Source: Acanthacorydalis orientalis
Taxonomy: Eukaryota > Arthropoda > Insecta > Megaloptera > Corydalidae
Reading direction: 5' to 3'
NCBI GenBank assembly: GCA_034766995.1
Contig: CM068317.1
Span: 34,632,428-34,696,427, forward strand
Length of the DNA stretch: 64,000 bases
A model generated the notes under the pieces. That model saw nothing but the letters and a program-made list of their open reading frames with translations. It was not told where the DNA came from and did not search any database. This document shows positions 62,365-64,000 of the stretch, in pieces. The number at the start of each line of letters is the position of its first letter. Positions within the stretch are counted from its first letter, which is position 1. The position numbers and the translations under genes are program-made.

Positions 62365-64000
62365 GTATTGTGTTATAAATTATGTTCAAATTTTATCAAA
62401 TATAAAAATGAAACTTAAAAATAATCTCTCTCTTAATTAAAACATATAATTTATCGAACGCTATAAATCGACAGTCTTTAAATTCATATATTCTTTTAAG
62501 GAAACTTTTTGTTCAGCTTTTGAATTTTTTTTAGTAATATCTTTCATTAATTTCAAGTGAATCAAAACAAAATAATGTAGTGTATGCCAAAATATTCTGG
62601 CAAACAATCGAAGAAGAGAATTTCAATGAGGTCATCATTCTAGATAGTTTGGTAGAAAATGTTTGAGAATTGTGTAACACATTTGTATTTTAGCAAGCAT
62701 GATTCAAAATATTCATAATATATTCAAAAAATTGTTGTGTATTCTGAAAATGATGATGTAACATCATCTAAAGAGATTTTTTTTTAAATTATAATATAAA
62801 AATACTGTAATTTTTAACATATTTGGATATAAATGTGCTACATAAAGGTGCTTGTTTTTTTAAATTTAATTTAGTTTTTTATATATGTAGCTAATGCTTA
62901 AAGATTAAATGCTTAAGATCTTCTCTAATAGTGAACAATTAGGAAAAGTGTAAAATACATTATATAGTTCAAAGTTTTAAATATTATAATACAACGGTGA
63001 GCAAACTGCGATTCCCAAAGGTACTCTGTGTGGATTCCGAGAGAATATTGGATTTCATTACTATTTTTCCTGAAATTTTATATTAATAATCTACAGTAGT
63101 ATAGTATGTACCAATATTAGAATATTTTATATATAAAGATAATTCACATTATCTTTTCTAACATCCATATACATCATTATGTGTCCTGTGTAATTGTGTT
63201 TAATTTATTATCTATAAAAATGAAGTCTCAATCAGTCTACAATTTAAAAATAATATTTTCTATGGCTCTTAAACATTCAAAAATATGTGAAAAATATTAT
63301 GTCACTCTTATTATAGAAGTTGCTCACTCCTGTTATAATTTTTATATGGACTTTCAAATTTTAACTCTAAATTGCGAATTTTTTTACAATAGATAATTAA
63401 TAAAAAATATTTAACTATATGCTTACTGTTTTTCTCAAAAATAACCAGTAATTCCTATATTTGTCTTAGACATAGAATATTACAAAATCCACTGTGCCTT
63501 TCGGAATGATTATTTGAAATCGGATTTGTTTTATTTATGGTAAACTTTAAAATCCTTCCTTAAGTACCTGATAATGTATAATGATTATAATATTTTAAAT
63601 AATTTTAAGATTTATTGCATGATCAATGTTTAATTTGTTATTTTAATTTCAGCTGTTGGTTTCAAGTAAATATCACTAATTTACAGTTATTTATTTAATT
63701 TTTCTAGTGCTCAGTGCATTATTTTAATTATTTTTGAATGAATTATCAATGTGTGTTCTTTGAATGAATTACCAATTTCTCTAGTTCTGATTATATATTT
63801 TAAGCAATTAAAATAACATAATCTTTTTATTTTTAAACTTTTACCTCTATAAGAAAAAAATTGAGTACAATTGTCTTGATTTTTTTAATTGTTTCCTTAT
63901 ATTAATAAATGCAGATTACTTGAAACACAATTTAGAATTTCTCATTGAAAAACTAGATATATAAATGGACTAATATAAGTAATTTAAATAAAAAGTATAT
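62360..64000. other. AT-rich sequence, no gene seen
   Basis: An acceptor-like TTATTTTAATTTCAG ends near 63651, followed by CTGTTGGTTTCAAG and an early stop. The 71-codon frame at 63181-63396 is unrecognised. Confidence 0.4.

Noticed and set aside
1..64000. CRISPR array, bacterial operon or phage-type system
   Set aside because: No direct-repeat/spacer pattern, no ribosome-binding sites with long frames, and the splice-type signals and mariner relics indicate an animal genome.
1..64000. Known conserved microRNA hairpins
   Set aside because: I looked by eye for familiar mature sequences (such as let-7 and miR-10) and saw none. This was not a systematic search.

Overview
The window looks like a gene-poor, very AT-rich piece of an invertebrate nuclear genome, most likely an insect or other arthropod. 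This rests on four things. There are no bacterial-style gene blocks. Dozens of (TA)n microsatellites are present, often fused to (CA)n, (TG)n or (CT)n tracts. Three relics of a mariner DNA transposon are present. There are splice-site-like sequences but no long open frames. The species cannot be named from this sequence. No complete protein-coding gene, tRNA, rRNA or CRISPR array could be supported.

Layout: the clearest candidate exon is near the left edge (649-703, + strand). It is a short open frame with an upstream in-frame stop and an excellent CAG|GTAAGT donor. To its right the + strand carries two sites where a polypyrimidine acceptor is fused directly to a donor-like sequence (11344|11345 and especially 38454|38455). 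That is the hallmark of recursive-splicing ratchet points in giant introns. My working model, which is inference, is that much or all of the window is a very long intron of a + strand gene. It is interrupted by roughly 20 islands of higher sequence complexity and GC content that could be conserved regulatory elements.

Mobile DNA: three mariner-like copies (25299-25875, 41550-42106, about 49692-50165) keep both terminal inverted repeats and the N-terminal DNA-binding part of the transposase, but all lack the catalytic domain. Their 3' parts join at nearly the same place, so they look like one non-autonomous subfamily moved in trans. A decayed hAT-like transposase fragment is suspected at 52592-53008. 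A small dispersed repeat is suspected at about 12.84, 13.88 and 21.91 kb.

Open frames not explained by repeats lie at 37244-37561 (- strand, 105 codons) and 56649-57012 (both strands open). They are the best remaining protein-coding or pseudogene candidates, and I recognise neither. Most other open frames in the window are translations of (TA)n tracts (Tyr-Ile repeats) or chance AT-rich frames and are left out.
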